Under the pieces are notes generated by a model that was given only the letters and a program-made list of their open reading frames with translations, was not told the origin of the DNA and did not search any database. From NCBI RefSeq assembly GCF_904848585.1, contig NZ_CAJHCR010000023.1, positions 41,707 to 105,706 on the forward strand: a stretch of 64,000 nucleotides of DNA, given 5' to 3'. Numbering within the stretch: the stretch's first letter is position 1; the number at the start of each line of letters is the position of its first letter. Position numbers and translations under genes: made by a program. The DNA comes from Paraburkholderia kirstenboschensis. GTDB lineage: Bacteria > Pseudomonadota > Gammaproteobacteria > Burkholderiales > Burkholderiaceae. Positions 9,575 to 19,005 of the stretch are shown here, in pieces.

Positions 9575-10725
9575 CAGGCGAGAACAAGATCGTCATCGCC
9601 GCGGCCGGCTCCGGCAAGACGACTTACCTCGTCGAGCAGGCGGTGAAGATCAAGAGCGAGCGAGTCCTGATCACGACCTACACAGAGTCCAACGAGGCGG
9701 AGATTCGCCAGAGGTTCTTCGACCTCGTAGGTCGTGTGCCGGCCAATGTCGTGATCATGACCTGGTTCAGCTTCCTGATCACCCACGGCGTAAAGCCCTT
9801 CCAAGGCGGCCTGTTCGATGTTCCCCTCAGGGGCATGCTGATGGTCCAGGCGCAGTCGGGAATTCGCTTCCGCAACAACAAAGGCATCGCAGTGCCGTGG
9901 CCCGAAGAGGAGATCGGAAAGCACTTCTTCGACTCAACCGGACGGGTCTTTTCGGACAAGCTCCCCAAGCTCGTAATCCGGTGCAATGACATAAGCGGCG
10001 GCGCCGTCATCGATCGGCTTAGCCGCGTGTTCCCCCACGTCTTCGTCGACGAGGTCCAAGATCTGGCCGGCTACGATCTCGACATCCTGGCGGCGCTCGC
10101 CCGCAGTTCCGCGCGCTTGCTAATGGTCGGCGACCCGCGGCAAGTGACCTATCTGACCCATCATGAGCGCCGCCATGGTAAATACGCCGATGGCGGTATC
10201 GTCGCCTTTCTGAAGCAAGAGCTTCCCCGTAAGGTCGTTGTCGCGATTGACGAAACGAGTTTGAGCCGGTCGCATCGCAACAGCGCCGCCATCTGCGCCG
10301 TTTCCTCTCGTCTGTTTCCGGCGCTTCCCGCTAGCCAAGCCTGCGAGTGTGTTAGGTGCCGCAGAGGTCCGCAGACGGGCGCCGGTCTCTTCATCCTCAA
10401 GACCGCAGATTACGCACATTATCTGGCGAGCGTCAGACCGATGCAACTGCGCGACAAGATCACCAGCATTGGCGTCGACGAGAGGTCACCCGTGATGAAT
10501 TTTGGAGAGTCCAAGGGGAGAGGATTTGACCATGTGGTCATCCTTCCCACGGTACCAATGCAAAAGTGGCTGGTCGACCCCACGGCCGAGTTGAAGGCTC
10601 AGAGTCGAGCCAAATTCTACGTCGCGCTCACGCGGGGTCGCCTTAGCGTGGCCATTGCGATGAATTGGGGAGGCACGCCGCTGCCTGCGGGCTTTTCGGT
10701 CTACGAGCGCGAGGCGCCAGTGTAA
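9571..10725 (+). CDS. gajB: GajB-like UvrD-type helicase of a Gabija defence system
   Basis: A protein of 384 aa with a GTG start overlapping the gajA stop. The superfamily 1A motifs are in order: AAAGSGKTT (motif I, about residues 11-19), TTYTESNEAEI (Ia), VDEVQDLAGYD (II), MVGDPRQVTY (III), LSRSHRNSAAI (IV), FGESKGRGFDHVVILPT (V) and KFYVALTRGR (VI). It is about 110 residues shorter than the 494-aa GajB of the founding Bacillus system as I recall it, yet no motif is missing, so the accessory subdomains are probably reduced. In Gabija, GajB acts with GajA against phage DNA. Confidence 0.86.
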   Translation: MTGENKIVIAAAGSGKTTYLVEQAVKIKSERVLITTYTESNEAEIRQRFFDLVGRVPANVVIMTWFSFLITHGVKPFQGGLFDVPLRGMLMVQAQSGIRFRNNKGIAVPWPEEEIGKHFFDSTGRVFSDKLPKLVIRCNDISGGAVIDRLSRVFPHVFVDEVQDLAGYDLDILAALARSSARLLMVGDPRQVTYLTHHERRHGKYADGGIVAFLKQELPRKVVVAIDETSLSRSHRNSAAICAVSSRLFPALPASQACECVRCRRGPQTGAGLFILKTADYAHYLASVRPMQLRDKITSIGVDERSPVMNFGESKGRGFDHVVILPTVPMQKWLVDPTAELKAQSRAKFYVALTRGRLSVAIAMNWGGTPLPAGFSVYEREAPV

Positions 10726-10859
10726 CGTCGGCCCCGCCTCCGATTGGCGACTTGCGGACACCGCTCGATGGTCCGGCCGCGCTCGACACCGATACGCCCG
10801 CCTTCTTTCCAACACCTCGCCTCGGTGCAGTTGTTTGCTAATAAACAATAATCAACCTA

Positions 10860-11385
10860 TGTCGACATTCGTCTGGAATCAATCGAAGACGGGCAAGGAC
10901 GGTCATCTTGCGGCTATCAAGCACAAGTTAATCAACGCCCACATCATCTTGATGTGCACTGGTCATCTAAAGTAGGGTGGGATCAAAGCGCTTGCGGATG
11001 AATTGAAAGAAGCAAAGAAGCCGTCGATCGCGGAGCCCGCGTCATCTTTTATTCGAACGACAAACACACAGAACAGGAAGCCGCCGATAGACTGACCAAG
11101 CTCGGCGTTGAGCACATCATCGTAGATCACACGCAAACATATCTCCACACCAAGCTGTACTACTTCGAGGCGGACGATCAGTATTCAACAGTTGTGGGGT
11201 CGGCGAACATCACGGAGGCTGCGCTTACGTCGAATGAGGAGCTATCTTACGTTGTTAGCGGCATCAAGGGAGATGCTCAGCACCAGCAGCTCGCAGCGTA
11301 TCTGGTGCGTTTAGACCGCATATGTCGCCACTACCAGGCTCCGAGGTTCGATAAAAATGGAAACCCGATACCGCTTGTTTATTGA
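10860..11385 (+). pseudogene. Broken PLD-type (HKD) nuclease-like gene
   Basis: The reading begins MSTFVWNQSKTGKDGH, meets a stop at about 10974-10976, continues as GGIKALADELKEAKK, then needs a frame change near 11035 to give ARVIFYSNDKHTEQEAADRL. The last part holds HTKLYYFEAD and GSANITEAAL, the H-x-K and G-S-x-N parts of a phospholipase D catalytic motif, and ends at 11385. It follows gajB by 135 bp. With one stop and one frameshift it is very probably inactive. PLD nucleases are common effectors in defence loci. Confidence 0.7.
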
Positions 11386-11674
11386 TGATATCCGTGACCC
11401 CGTCGCACCCAATTGGGTACTCGCACGTACGTCTTTTGAGGCCATCACAGCTCTCGAAGCTCGCGGCTGCCCCTTCGAAATTTCCTTTGACCATGACCTG
11501 GGCGGTGATGACACTGCAATGGTTGTGGCCAAGAAGCTCGTATCGATGGACCTCGATGCTGGCGGCGGATTCATCCCTACCGATTTCCTTTACTGAGTTC
11601 ATAGCGCGAATCCCGTCGGCAAGGGCAACATCGAGGGACTGCTCGAGGCTTATCTGCGACATCGCGAGGTTTAA
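11357..11674 (+). pseudogene. cREC-like (cyclic-phosphate processing receiver) domain gene, interrupted by TGA
   Basis: METRYRLFIDDIRDP overlaps the end of the PLD frame. The domain shows LFIDDIRDP, SFEAI, FEISFDHDLGGDDTA and MVVAKKLV, typical of the receiver-like cREC domain. A TGA at 11594-11596 stops it, yet the same frame continues as VHSANPVGKGNIEGLLEAYL to 11674, a clear family C-terminus, so this is a single nonsense change. The domain family is predicted to act in nucleotide or RNA end processing and conflict systems. The overlap suggests it was co-translated with the PLD-type gene. Confidence 0.68.
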
Positions 11675-12075
11675 GTCGATCTGCCCGCGGTGTGCTGATC
11701 TCGGCGACGTTAGACGTCGCGATAACGTCGGGTGGACCTTTCGTGTCTAGACAGCCAAGCGCCAAACAAAGCAGACCCACTGTTTGTTGGCGTGGGATAA
11801 CTCCCTGGCGACCCCTGCCTACAATCGACGCGAGCACTTCGGCCATTGCCGCCATTCGCTTTCTGTCACCGCACGGCCGGTCGACGCCGCTTTGCTGTCG
11901 TTGGGGGTTTGGCGCAGGTGAACGTCGGCTTCGCGGAATTGCGAATGAGCCTTCGCGACCCGTTCTGCCGGCGCTCGATAGATCGCAACAGCGTCCGGCT
12001 CACCACGGACGAGGCAACACCGTTGTTCGATTGCGTGGTGGTCACTAGAGAGGCGCCGTTGCTACGCGAGATAAC
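11675..12075. other. Spacer between the cREC remnant and the STAND gene
   Basis: No recognisable gene. It holds a 24-nt motif at 11834-11857 that recurs at 49499-49522 with one mismatch. The convergent genes on both sides end here. Confidence 0.4.
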
Positions 12076-15000
12076 CTAGTTCTTTGGTCTTGGAAACAAC
12101 GCGTTCCAAGGTTCCTGCCCGCTTGTACTAGAGTGCAGGAGTGGTAATGTGTTGTTCGGAACGGTATCCGGGAACACAAGCAGAGCGCCCTGGTCAGCAT
12201 ATCCCAAAGGTGCGCTTCTTTGGACTCGCTGTCCAATGCGTTGACAGAGTTCTTTAGCGCGCCCGCGTTCCTCAGCCGACTGCCAGATTTTGGTGCCCCC
12301 ATCCTCGAACGCCAAGCAAGACTCGTCTATCGGATGAAGCACTGTCAGTTCGGAATCAATGGCCAACTTGCTCAGCGTCTCTCGCACCTTTTGTTCGCCG
12401 CGCTTTGTTGCCGTTAAGGCAACTACGAGCAACACCATGTGCCGTTCCACGAACAGCGCCTCATTCTGCTTGACAAAATTCTCGACGTTTGAACCGAGCG
12501 ATCGCCCTGATCCAATGAAATCATCAACGATGACCACGGCGCAGACGCTGCATTCGGCTTGATCTTCATATCGTTGCAGAGCCTTCTCGAACCCATCTGC
12601 TGGTAGAAGGGCTTTGCTCCAGATCTTGTTCTCCTCAGCATAAAGAGCTGCGTGCTTATTGCCGCTTTTGCCTTCACCATCGACCCAAGTGATCGCAATA
12701 TCCTTCCGTCGGTCAGTACGTTTCTCAGACACAAACGGCGCGATTTGTCTCGCAACAAGCGCATGAGCATCGCGAAGAGAATGCCGCACTTCCAGAGATG
12801 AAACAAAGCGTAGCGCTTTCAGCAACTTGAGCAGAAGCCGCTGCTCCTGCGACGACTTGACTTGTTCTAACCATGACCTGATTCTCTCTGCACCGACTTC
12901 CCGGCCTTGGTAAGGGCCCCAGCGCTCTGCGAGTTCCACCAATTCCGAGGAAGTAACTCTTGCTTCTTCATCGGCCTGTTGTTCGGCGGTTTCGTATTCT
13001 TCGGCGAGCGCGTCAGACATCAGTCGTGCTGCACCGGCCTCTGTCAGCCATCGCTGGAAGATCGGAATCGAGAACTGGAACGTGGTGTGTTCAACAGTCT
13101 CCACCAAGATTCCCCGACGAATGTAATCGTTGAATATTGGGGCGATCTCGTGTTGTGCGATCTTCAGTCCTTGGCGGAACTGCGCAATTGTCTCTACGCT
13201 GACAAGTTGACCACTTTTAAGAGATCTAGCGCAGGCGGACAGGAATCGTCGGCGATTAAGCTCGATTATTTCCGCACGTTCGCGGTCGTCACTGATGCCG
13301 TCTTTCCATAAGTGCGCGAACGAGTTACTGTCCATCTCACTTACTACTCGGTCCTCACACCGCTGAACATCGGTCTCCGTAACAACGGCATCCCTCTCGT
13401 CCACTGCACGCTGATATACCGCGGCACAAAGTAGTTTCGTGTAGTAAGGATGGCCGTTTGTGGCGTTGAATACAGCCTGAACCGCCGCATCGCTCCACGT
13501 TAGGACACCGCGCGAAGGTTTTCGGACGAGTTCAACGTAATCTTCCCACTCCGAGGCGCTTGAAAAATAGTCAAGTCCTTCGCTAACGAATCGGTTCAGT
13601 TGGTCACCTTGTGCCGACATGACAAACGGCATCTTCTCGCCACCCACTAATAGAAAGGAGATGTTGCGCTTCGAACTCAAGGTTCGGAGGTTCGAGAAGA
13701 ACGCCTCTGCCAATGGTCCGAACCTGTACATCTCAGGATGTATTTCGTCGAATTCATCGAGTATCAGAAGAACTTTACGGCCTGGCGACTCTCGCGCAAG
13801 CACGTCCGCCAGTCTCGAGAGCGGAGCAATGGAGCCTCGAAAGTTCAGCTTTGTCTCGTCGACGTCCGCCTGGATGTAGGAGGCAAGGAAACCTGCTATC
13901 TCGGTGCCAAGTGCTTCGACCGTCTCGACCGGGTCCATACGCGAATATTGACCCCATTCGAGATAAAGGACCGCAAAGCGAGAGTCAGCAATAGTCAGTA
14001 CACTTTCCACAGCGCGAGCGAGCGACGTCTTACCGACGCGCTTTTGACCAGTGATGAAAGAGGAACCCATCCGGTCCTTCTGGAAGCGACCGCAAAGCGC
14101 GTTCAGCTTTGAGGTCCTTCCTACAAATTCCTCGCCTTCGGCCACGTCAGTACTATACGGATGATGCTGTCGCGCTTCCAACCAATTGATGTTCGAATCT
14201 TGACTCATCAATGTCACTGGTAGGAGCACCGATCGACGAGATGTCTCCCCCATGACGTCCCATTCGAACGTAACGGCTAGTTTCGCGCTATCGGTGGCCT
14301 TTGTGACCATCACTTCGAACGACAGAGAGAAGTTGCCCGGAGGAATATCTCCGAGGCTGACGGCCGGATCGAAGTCAATGCAGTCCGAGTTCGTGCTGAG
14401 ATAAGCCGTGCAATTGCCAGCGACGCCAGGGCCATCATTTCGGAGCGGAATTGAGACCCGGACAATTCGCTCTACTTCGTGCAAGGGGTAATGCTTGTCC
14501 GCAATGTCTCGCCCACTGCCAACAGCGGTTATGTTACAGACAAACCTTGAGACCGCAGCAGCCGCAAGCTCTCTTAATGCAGTTAGAACGTCTGTCAGGC
14601 CTGACTTATAATAGTCGACCGTGAAGAAGTTAGAACATGCTTCGACCCAAACGCTTTCCGCTTCGATGAAATCGGAAAGTGCGTCCACTCGAGAACTAAA
14701 GGAATGGTCACGGCAGGACAGGATTTCTTCAGCGTCCGAAAGTATTTTGCTCAGAGCAGCCTTCACACGCTGTTGATGGAACGGCTGAAGATAAGCGGCG
14801 TTCCTGTCACTGGATACGGCTTTTATGATTGCTTGTCGATTGGTAAGGATCAGAGACAAGTCAGGCGTAAGCGACTGAAGGACTTGCAGTGATTCACAGA
14901 TTTGCGAGTGAAACTTAGTCATCGCATCGAACTTCTCGAACGTCTGCGCATTCCTGTCGAAATTCAATCGCCTGCACAGATCGGGCGCGTGTCGCTCAAC

Positions 15001-15315
15001 AAGTTGCACAAGCCTTCGATGCAGCTGATTTGCGGAGCTGTTCTCTGGAAGGACTCCCGGTTCACCTGCGATTCTGAGCAGCACAATGGCGGCCGTGCGT
15101 TGCGCCGCCGACACTGGCGATTCCAGCGCGACGCCTATGGCATCTGGAAGCGACATGTTCGAGGCTGACTCTGCGTCGAAAAGAGATACGACATAACGGC
15201 TTACGCTTCGCCGTGCGTTGTGATAGTCGTTGTCCGGTCCACCGCCCTGCGGCAAAAGAGACAACTCGTATTCGACAGACTCCAGTGACGGTTGAACCTC
15301 GGCGCTAAGATCCAT
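12076..15315 (-). CDS. STAND-type NTPase fused to a C-terminal phosphoribosyltransferase-like effector
   Basis: A protein of 1079 aa with no signal peptide. Residues 1-250 are helical and unrecognised. Residues about 280-370 look like a beta-sandwich (IVRVSIPLRNDGPGVAG, then LGDIPPGNFSLSFEVMV). Residues about 395-640 form a P-loop NTPase with Walker A GQKRVGKTS (423-431), Walker B VLLILDEFDE (515-524) and GHPYYTKLL (621-629), as in STAND/archaeal-type ATPases. Residues about 650-780 resemble winged helices. The C-terminal part (about 840-1079) has VVIVDDFIGSGRS (927-939), a PRPP-loop-like motif, then LGYADQGALLVFPD and PNNTLPLL, which match my memory of the PRTase-CE family of conflict effectors. 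The architecture of sensor, NTPase switch and enzyme effector suggests antiphage defence. It is visibly less GC-rich than its neighbours, a sign of transfer. Confidence 0.75.
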   Translation of the reverse strand: MDLSAEVQPSLESVEYELSLLPQGGGPDNDYHNARRSVSRYVVSLFDAESASNMSLPDAIGVALESPVSAAQRTAAIVLLRIAGEPGVLPENSSANQLHRRLVQLVERHAPDLCRRLNFDRNAQTFEKFDAMTKFHSQICESLQVLQSLTPDLSLILTNRQAIIKAVSSDRNAAYLQPFHQQRVKAALSKILSDAEEILSCRDHSFSSRVDALSDFIEAESVWVEACSNFFTVDYYKSGLTDVLTALRELAAAAVSRFVCNITAVGSGRDIADKHYPLHEVERIVRVSIPLRNDGPGVAGNCTAYLSTNSDCIDFDPAVSLGDIPPGNFSLSFEVMVTKATDSAKLAVTFEWDVMGETSRRSVLLPVTLMSQDSNINWLEARQHHPYSTDVAEGEEFVGRTSKLNALCGRFQKDRMGSSFITGQKRVGKTSLARAVESVLTIADSRFAVLYLEWGQYSRMDPVETVEALGTEIAGFLASYIQADVDETKLNFRGSIAPLSRLADVLARESPGRKVLLILDEFDEIHPEMYRFGPLAEAFFSNLRTLSSKRNISFLLVGGEKMPFVMSAQGDQLNRFVSEGLDYFSSASEWEDYVELVRKPSRGVLTWSDAAVQAVFNATNGHPYYTKLLCAAVYQRAVDERDAVVTETDVQRCEDRVVSEMDSNSFAHLWKDGISDDRERAEIIELNRRRFLSACARSLKSGQLVSVETIAQFRQGLKIAQHEIAPIFNDYIRRGILVETVEHTTFQFSIPIFQRWLTEAGAARLMSDALAEEYETAEQQADEEARVTSSELVELAERWGPYQGREVGAERIRSWLEQVKSSQEQRLLLKLLKALRFVSSLEVRHSLRDAHALVARQIAPFVSEKRTDRRKDIAITWVDGEGKSGNKHAALYAEENKIWSKALLPADGFEKALQRYEDQAECSVCAVVIVDDFIGSGRSLGSNVENFVKQNEALFVERHMVLLVVALTATKRGEQKVRETLSKLAIDSELTVLHPIDESCLAFEDGGTKIWQSAEERGRAKELCQRIGQRVQRSAPLGYADQGALLVFPDTVPNNTLPLLHSSTSGQEPWNALFPRPKN

Positions 15316-16644
15316 TCTCTTCTCGAAATAAGCCCAGTAGACAACTTCTAAACGGCAGCTCGTCGATCAAGCGTCGCCGGATTAAGCACTTAATAATGAA
15401 GTAGCACGCATATTAACATTGACCGTCGTGCTTCTCGTCGCGTCACAGCGTTACGCCACGTCCAAGACGGGCTCAGCTAGGAAATGGACTTGATGCTGCG
15501 GCGCAGCATCGACGCTAAGATGCGCGATATGTTCGTCTCCCGCGTGGACTGCAGTTTCGGCGGAAGGGCAAGCTGCGGCTTGATTGATGCGCACGACGGC
15601 AAGTGCAGGCGATCGTCCGGTCGCGCACGAAATGACCCTGCTCCCTCTTGTGAGCCGGGTTTTATCATCCATGCCTGCAGCGCGTCTACCTCTACTTGTA
15701 CTCTTGGGGAATTCGGCCTTTGGCAGATCACAATGCGTCATCTCAAACATAAGTCGTGACTGGAAGCGGATCGCATGCGCGAAATGCAACTGTCCGAAGA
15801 GAGCATCGGCAGTACCCAGCGGTGACTGTTCCCACAGGTCATATGTCTTGGGGCCCACTTTGCAACTTCGGCGTCGAATCGAGATTCAGGTCGCTTGATA
15901 CGTCCTCAACGCGAGCAAAGCATCTGTTCGAAACTAGCCGCAGATCCTACGTCGGCAAGGCTAACCATAGCAGTCGTTGGTAGTTGTTCATGCCGGCGAC
16001 TGCTATGGCCGATTAACCGCCCCGTGAAGGCAAGCAAAAGATAGCGTTACTTCTAAAGCGCCCCTGATCGGTGCCGAGTCTAAGGATGAACAGGATTGAG
16101 AGCCGCGCCGTACGCAGGTTGTCGGCCAACTCTTCCAGCTAGTTATCCCGTAAGACCTCACCTTGGATACCCACATCGACTGCTTGGACGCAACTAGCGG
16201 TCTGGCGCCTATACCTCCGACCTATCGGATACAGCTACGCGGTAGTGCTTCCGCAGAGCACGTCCAGGATCCAGCAGGTCGTGCCGCTGTCAAAAATCGT
16301 ACGGACGGCCCGTTGTCGAGACAGACGCCGGTTTCACGCGACCGCCCGGCTACGCTAGCAAATTTAACACTCCTCGGTGGCTTGCAGATTCTGGTGCAAT
16401 TCGCGTGCGATTCAACTGGTAGCGTCAATGGACACCGCTAGTAATATTACCGATCCGCAGCGCATGGAATTGTATGGCCGGAGCCGATGTATCCGTTGAC
16501 TTATCGATATAGAAATTATAGCGTTACGGGGCGTTCGCCGCCGAGTAGATCGCTTGTGGGTGGGGCCGCCTATGCGGTGCCGCTCCAGTACAAAGGCGTC
16601 AGCTTGACTATCCGGCAAGCATGCAACGTCCTAGAGAAAACGTT
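15316..16644. other. Long stretch without a recognisable gene
   Basis: About 1.3 kb upstream of the STAND gene. Short frames on both strands (for example 15451-15858, minus) have no motif or convincing start. It contains a strong hairpin (15965-16008). The promoter of the STAND gene should lie just above 15315. Confidence 0.4.
15965..16008. repeat. Perfect 12-bp stem hairpin
   Basis: CCATAGCAGTCG and its exact complement flank a 20-nt loop. There is no T-run on either side and no nearby gene end, so it is not a standard terminator. It may be a scar or protein-binding palindrome. Confidence 0.5.
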
Positions 16645-16863
16645 ATGAACTACGAACTGCCGCGTCCTGCAAAGCTCCTTGTCGCAGTTGAGAGCAAATA
16701 CCTCGGCTTCGACGTTGGGCGAACGCACAAGGCGGGCAAGAAGGTCAAAGTGCAACGCAGCCCGGCAGATGTTGGTCTGTTCATCATTTGGTTCGGGAAG
16801 GCTGAAATTGCCAAAATCCCCGCCCTCCAACTCACGCAAACCATCGAATACACCGACGTCTGA
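16645..16863 (+). CDS. Small hypothetical protein (72 aa)
   Basis: MNYELPRPAKLLVAVESKYL through IEYTDV. The body is basic and the composition looks coding, but no family is recognised. It stands alone in a gene-poor region. A purine-rich stretch (AGAGAAAA) precedes the ATG. Confidence 0.4.
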   Translation: MNYELPRPAKLLVAVESKYLGFDVGRTHKAGKKVKVQRSPADVGLFIIWFGKAEIAKIPALQLTQTIEYTDV

Positions 16864-17101
16864 TCAAAAAATTGTAAGCTGACTTTGAAGGGTGGTTCGC
16901 GGCAATGCGCCAAAGGAGTATTGGCGAATTGGTCTGAGAAGGCCGGGAATTTGTTGTTCGGTTGTCGGCGTTCAACAAGGTTAGCGGAGCGGGCGCAGTG
17001 GACTTACCCGGTCGCACCTACCAGACAGGTGTCGCAATCGGCGTGCGCAACTTCTTCGGAGCGTAGTCCAGAATTGTCGTGAAACCTACAGTCGGGAGGC
17101 C

Positions 17102-17449
17102 TCAGGTGCCCTTTGCGGCTTTGGCAAAAGCTTCCCCGAGCTTGTCGAAGTGCCGCAGTGCTGCAGGCGTAAGCTCAATCTGCTTGCGGCGTGCGTCTTC
17201 GGTATCGCTCAACGCAATCCAGCCTTTTTCTCGCATCGAGGTGATACGGGCATGCAGCGTAGCGGGCGAACCAAGCTGGCTTTGGGCCATCATGTCCCGC
17301 ACCGAAAGGCGGTCGCTTTTCTGCATTGTGCGGGCGACAAATTCGAGGATTTTCTCTTCGAGCGGATCGAGAGCAGGGAGCGCGGGCAAACCGCGAAGCG
17401 CTTCAGTCAGTTGCAGGAATCGCAGGTAGATATCAGCGGGACGTTTCAT
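17102..17449 (-). CDS. MarR-like winged-helix transcriptional regulator
   Basis: A protein of 115 aa. The winged helix spans about residues 30-95: KILEFVARTMQKSDRLSVRD, then GSPATLHARITSMREKGWI (recognition helix and wing), then DTEDARRKQIELTPAALRHF, the classic MarR wing and following helix. At this length it lacks a long dimerisation arm. It is divergent from the membrane gene at 17541 with about 90 bp between the starts, so it probably controls that promoter and its own. The ligand is unknown. Confidence 0.75.
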   Translation of the reverse strand: MKRPADIYLRFLQLTEALRGLPALPALDPLEEKILEFVARTMQKSDRLSVRDMMAQSQLGSPATLHARITSMREKGWIALSDTEDARRKQIELTPAALRHFDKLGEAFAKAAKGT

Positions 17450-17540
17450 GGTTTGCGCACCGACCAGGCTGAGGAACGCTCGGCGGCGCTCCGGTAAGCT
17501 ATCATGCGGCCAATCGAAGGAGTGGCAGGATTATATCGCG

Positions 17541-18170
17541 ATGGATAGCTTACGTTTGCATTTCTGGTCCATAACAGGCACCCTGGGCGCGTTTGTGGCG
17601 TCCCTGTGGATTAATCAGGTGGTCTTCACGGATACTTCGTTTGTACGAGGCATCAACTGGATTTTTTTACCGTCAGGCGTGCGGCTCCTCGGCACGTTGC
17701 TGGTTGGCTTTGATGGGTTCGTGGGTCTGCTGGTTGGCGGTCTGCTTATGGACTTTTTCTATTGGTTTCCCCATGACCCGGTTCGCGCAATCGCGGGAGC
17801 TATTCTGGGTTCGCTGGCTCCCTATCTGGTCTACCGGCTTGCGCTTGAGTACTACGATCTGCGCGCATCGCTGACGAACCTGACGCCGAAGCGGCTTCTG
17901 GTGCTGGCCGTCGCCTATTCGGTAGCGAATCCGCTATTTCATCACTTGTGGTTCGCACTGACCGGTGCGACGAAGAACTGGTTCGAGAGCTTCTTCAGCA
18001 TGTTCGTAGGCGACCTGACGGGCGCGCTCATCATGCTGTATGCAATGAAGGGAATATTGGCCTTGTTGCCGAAGCAACCGGGAAATTCACACATGTCGAA
18101 TCGCATGTTCAGTATTCAGTCGGCTTTAAACAGCGCGTACGCCAACCAGTTGAGTGCGAAGCGCACGTGA
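17541..18170 (+). CDS. Integral membrane sensor-like protein
   Basis: A protein of 209 aa with about six to seven hydrophobic segments. The pattern resembles MASE1-type sensory membrane domains, but no kinase or cyclase output domain follows. The start at 17541 (MDSLRLHFWSITG) is preferred over an upstream in-frame start because it leads straight into the first membrane helix. The C-terminus is a short soluble tail. Divergent transcription from the MarR-type gene suggests regulation by it. The function is unassigned. Confidence 0.65.
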   Translation: MDSLRLHFWSITGTLGAFVASLWINQVVFTDTSFVRGINWIFLPSGVRLLGTLLVGFDGFVGLLVGGLLMDFFYWFPHDPVRAIAGAILGSLAPYLVYRLALEYYDLRASLTNLTPKRLLVLAVAYSVANPLFHHLWFALTGATKNWFESFFSMFVGDLTGALIMLYAMKGILALLPKQPGNSHMSNRMFSIQSALNSAYANQLSAKRT

Positions 18171-18423
18171 GTGACGAGCCCTCGGCTGGGTGAAGGGATG
18201 ATGGTGGAAGAAAGACGTCTGTTTTTAGCTATTCGAAAGCTTTTTCCATGCATTGCGCGGGCGACCTGGGCCCGTGCACTGGCCGTGCTGTATGCGATCA
18301 AAGAAATCCTGACGCAGCTGCCGAACGGCCGCTCGGCTCGCTCGAAACGGACGTGTCCTCACAGGCCTTCCGATATAAACAACATAGCATAGCGAGCGCA
18401 TCGAGCCACACCAGTTATTGCGC

Positions 18424-19005
18424 TTAGCGCCTGCCAGATTGTGTGACGGGCAGTAGGCCTTCCAGACGGCCATGGAAGTCCAGCCAGTCGATCGCGAGCA
18501 ACGGAATGCTGAGATCGCCGCGTGATCGGTATGTGAAGAATCGCATCCAGCCATCTATAAAGACATGACGCCCCGGGCGGAGCAGGCAAGGAGGTCTCGC
18601 TATAAAGCGATAACTGTTGGGCGCAAACTCTTCGGCGTCGCTTGGCTGGGATGCAATGGAACCGTCGAGTAAAGCGTTTGCATCATGGTTCATGCCACGG
18701 AGGTAATCCCCGACAGCCTCGCTCACCGATTGCGTGCAAAGCTCAATGAAAGACACGTGGACCTTATCAAGAGCTCCCGATGCAATCACCAGTTCCGCCA
18801 TCTCGATGCTCGTGCGCCGGAGAGCCACCGACCTGGCGTAATCAGGCAGCGCACCAAATGTTGTTTCGCCGCTGCGCAGCGCATCCTGAAAAATCGGATA
18901 GCAGGCGAGCCATGGACCAGGAGCGCGATCTATCGGCTGGCGCACAGAGACCAACCGATTGATCCGGGCAGCGCGTTCCATTCCAGCATGTTCTCTCAGG
19001 TTCAT
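18424..19005 (-). CDS. Hypothetical protein (193 aa)
   Basis: The start MNLREHAGMERAARINRLVS is followed by a mixed helical and beta-like sequence ending in FHGRLEGLLPVTQSGRR. There is no signal peptide or membrane segment. No family is recognised. No strong ribosome site precedes the ATG. It converges on the membrane gene at 17541. Confidence 0.45.
   Translation of the reverse strand: MNLREHAGMERAARINRLVSVRQPIDRAPGPWLACYPIFQDALRSGETTFGALPDYARSVALRRTSIEMAELVIASGALDKVHVSFIELCTQSVSEAVGDYLRGMNHDANALLDGSIASQPSDAEEFAPNSYRFIARPPCLLRPGRHVFIDGWMRFFTYRSRGDLSIPLLAIDWLDFHGRLEGLLPVTQSGRR

Noticed and set aside
15451..15858. 135-codon minus-strand frame
   Set aside because: No ribosome site or motif, and equally long frames overlap it in other phases.
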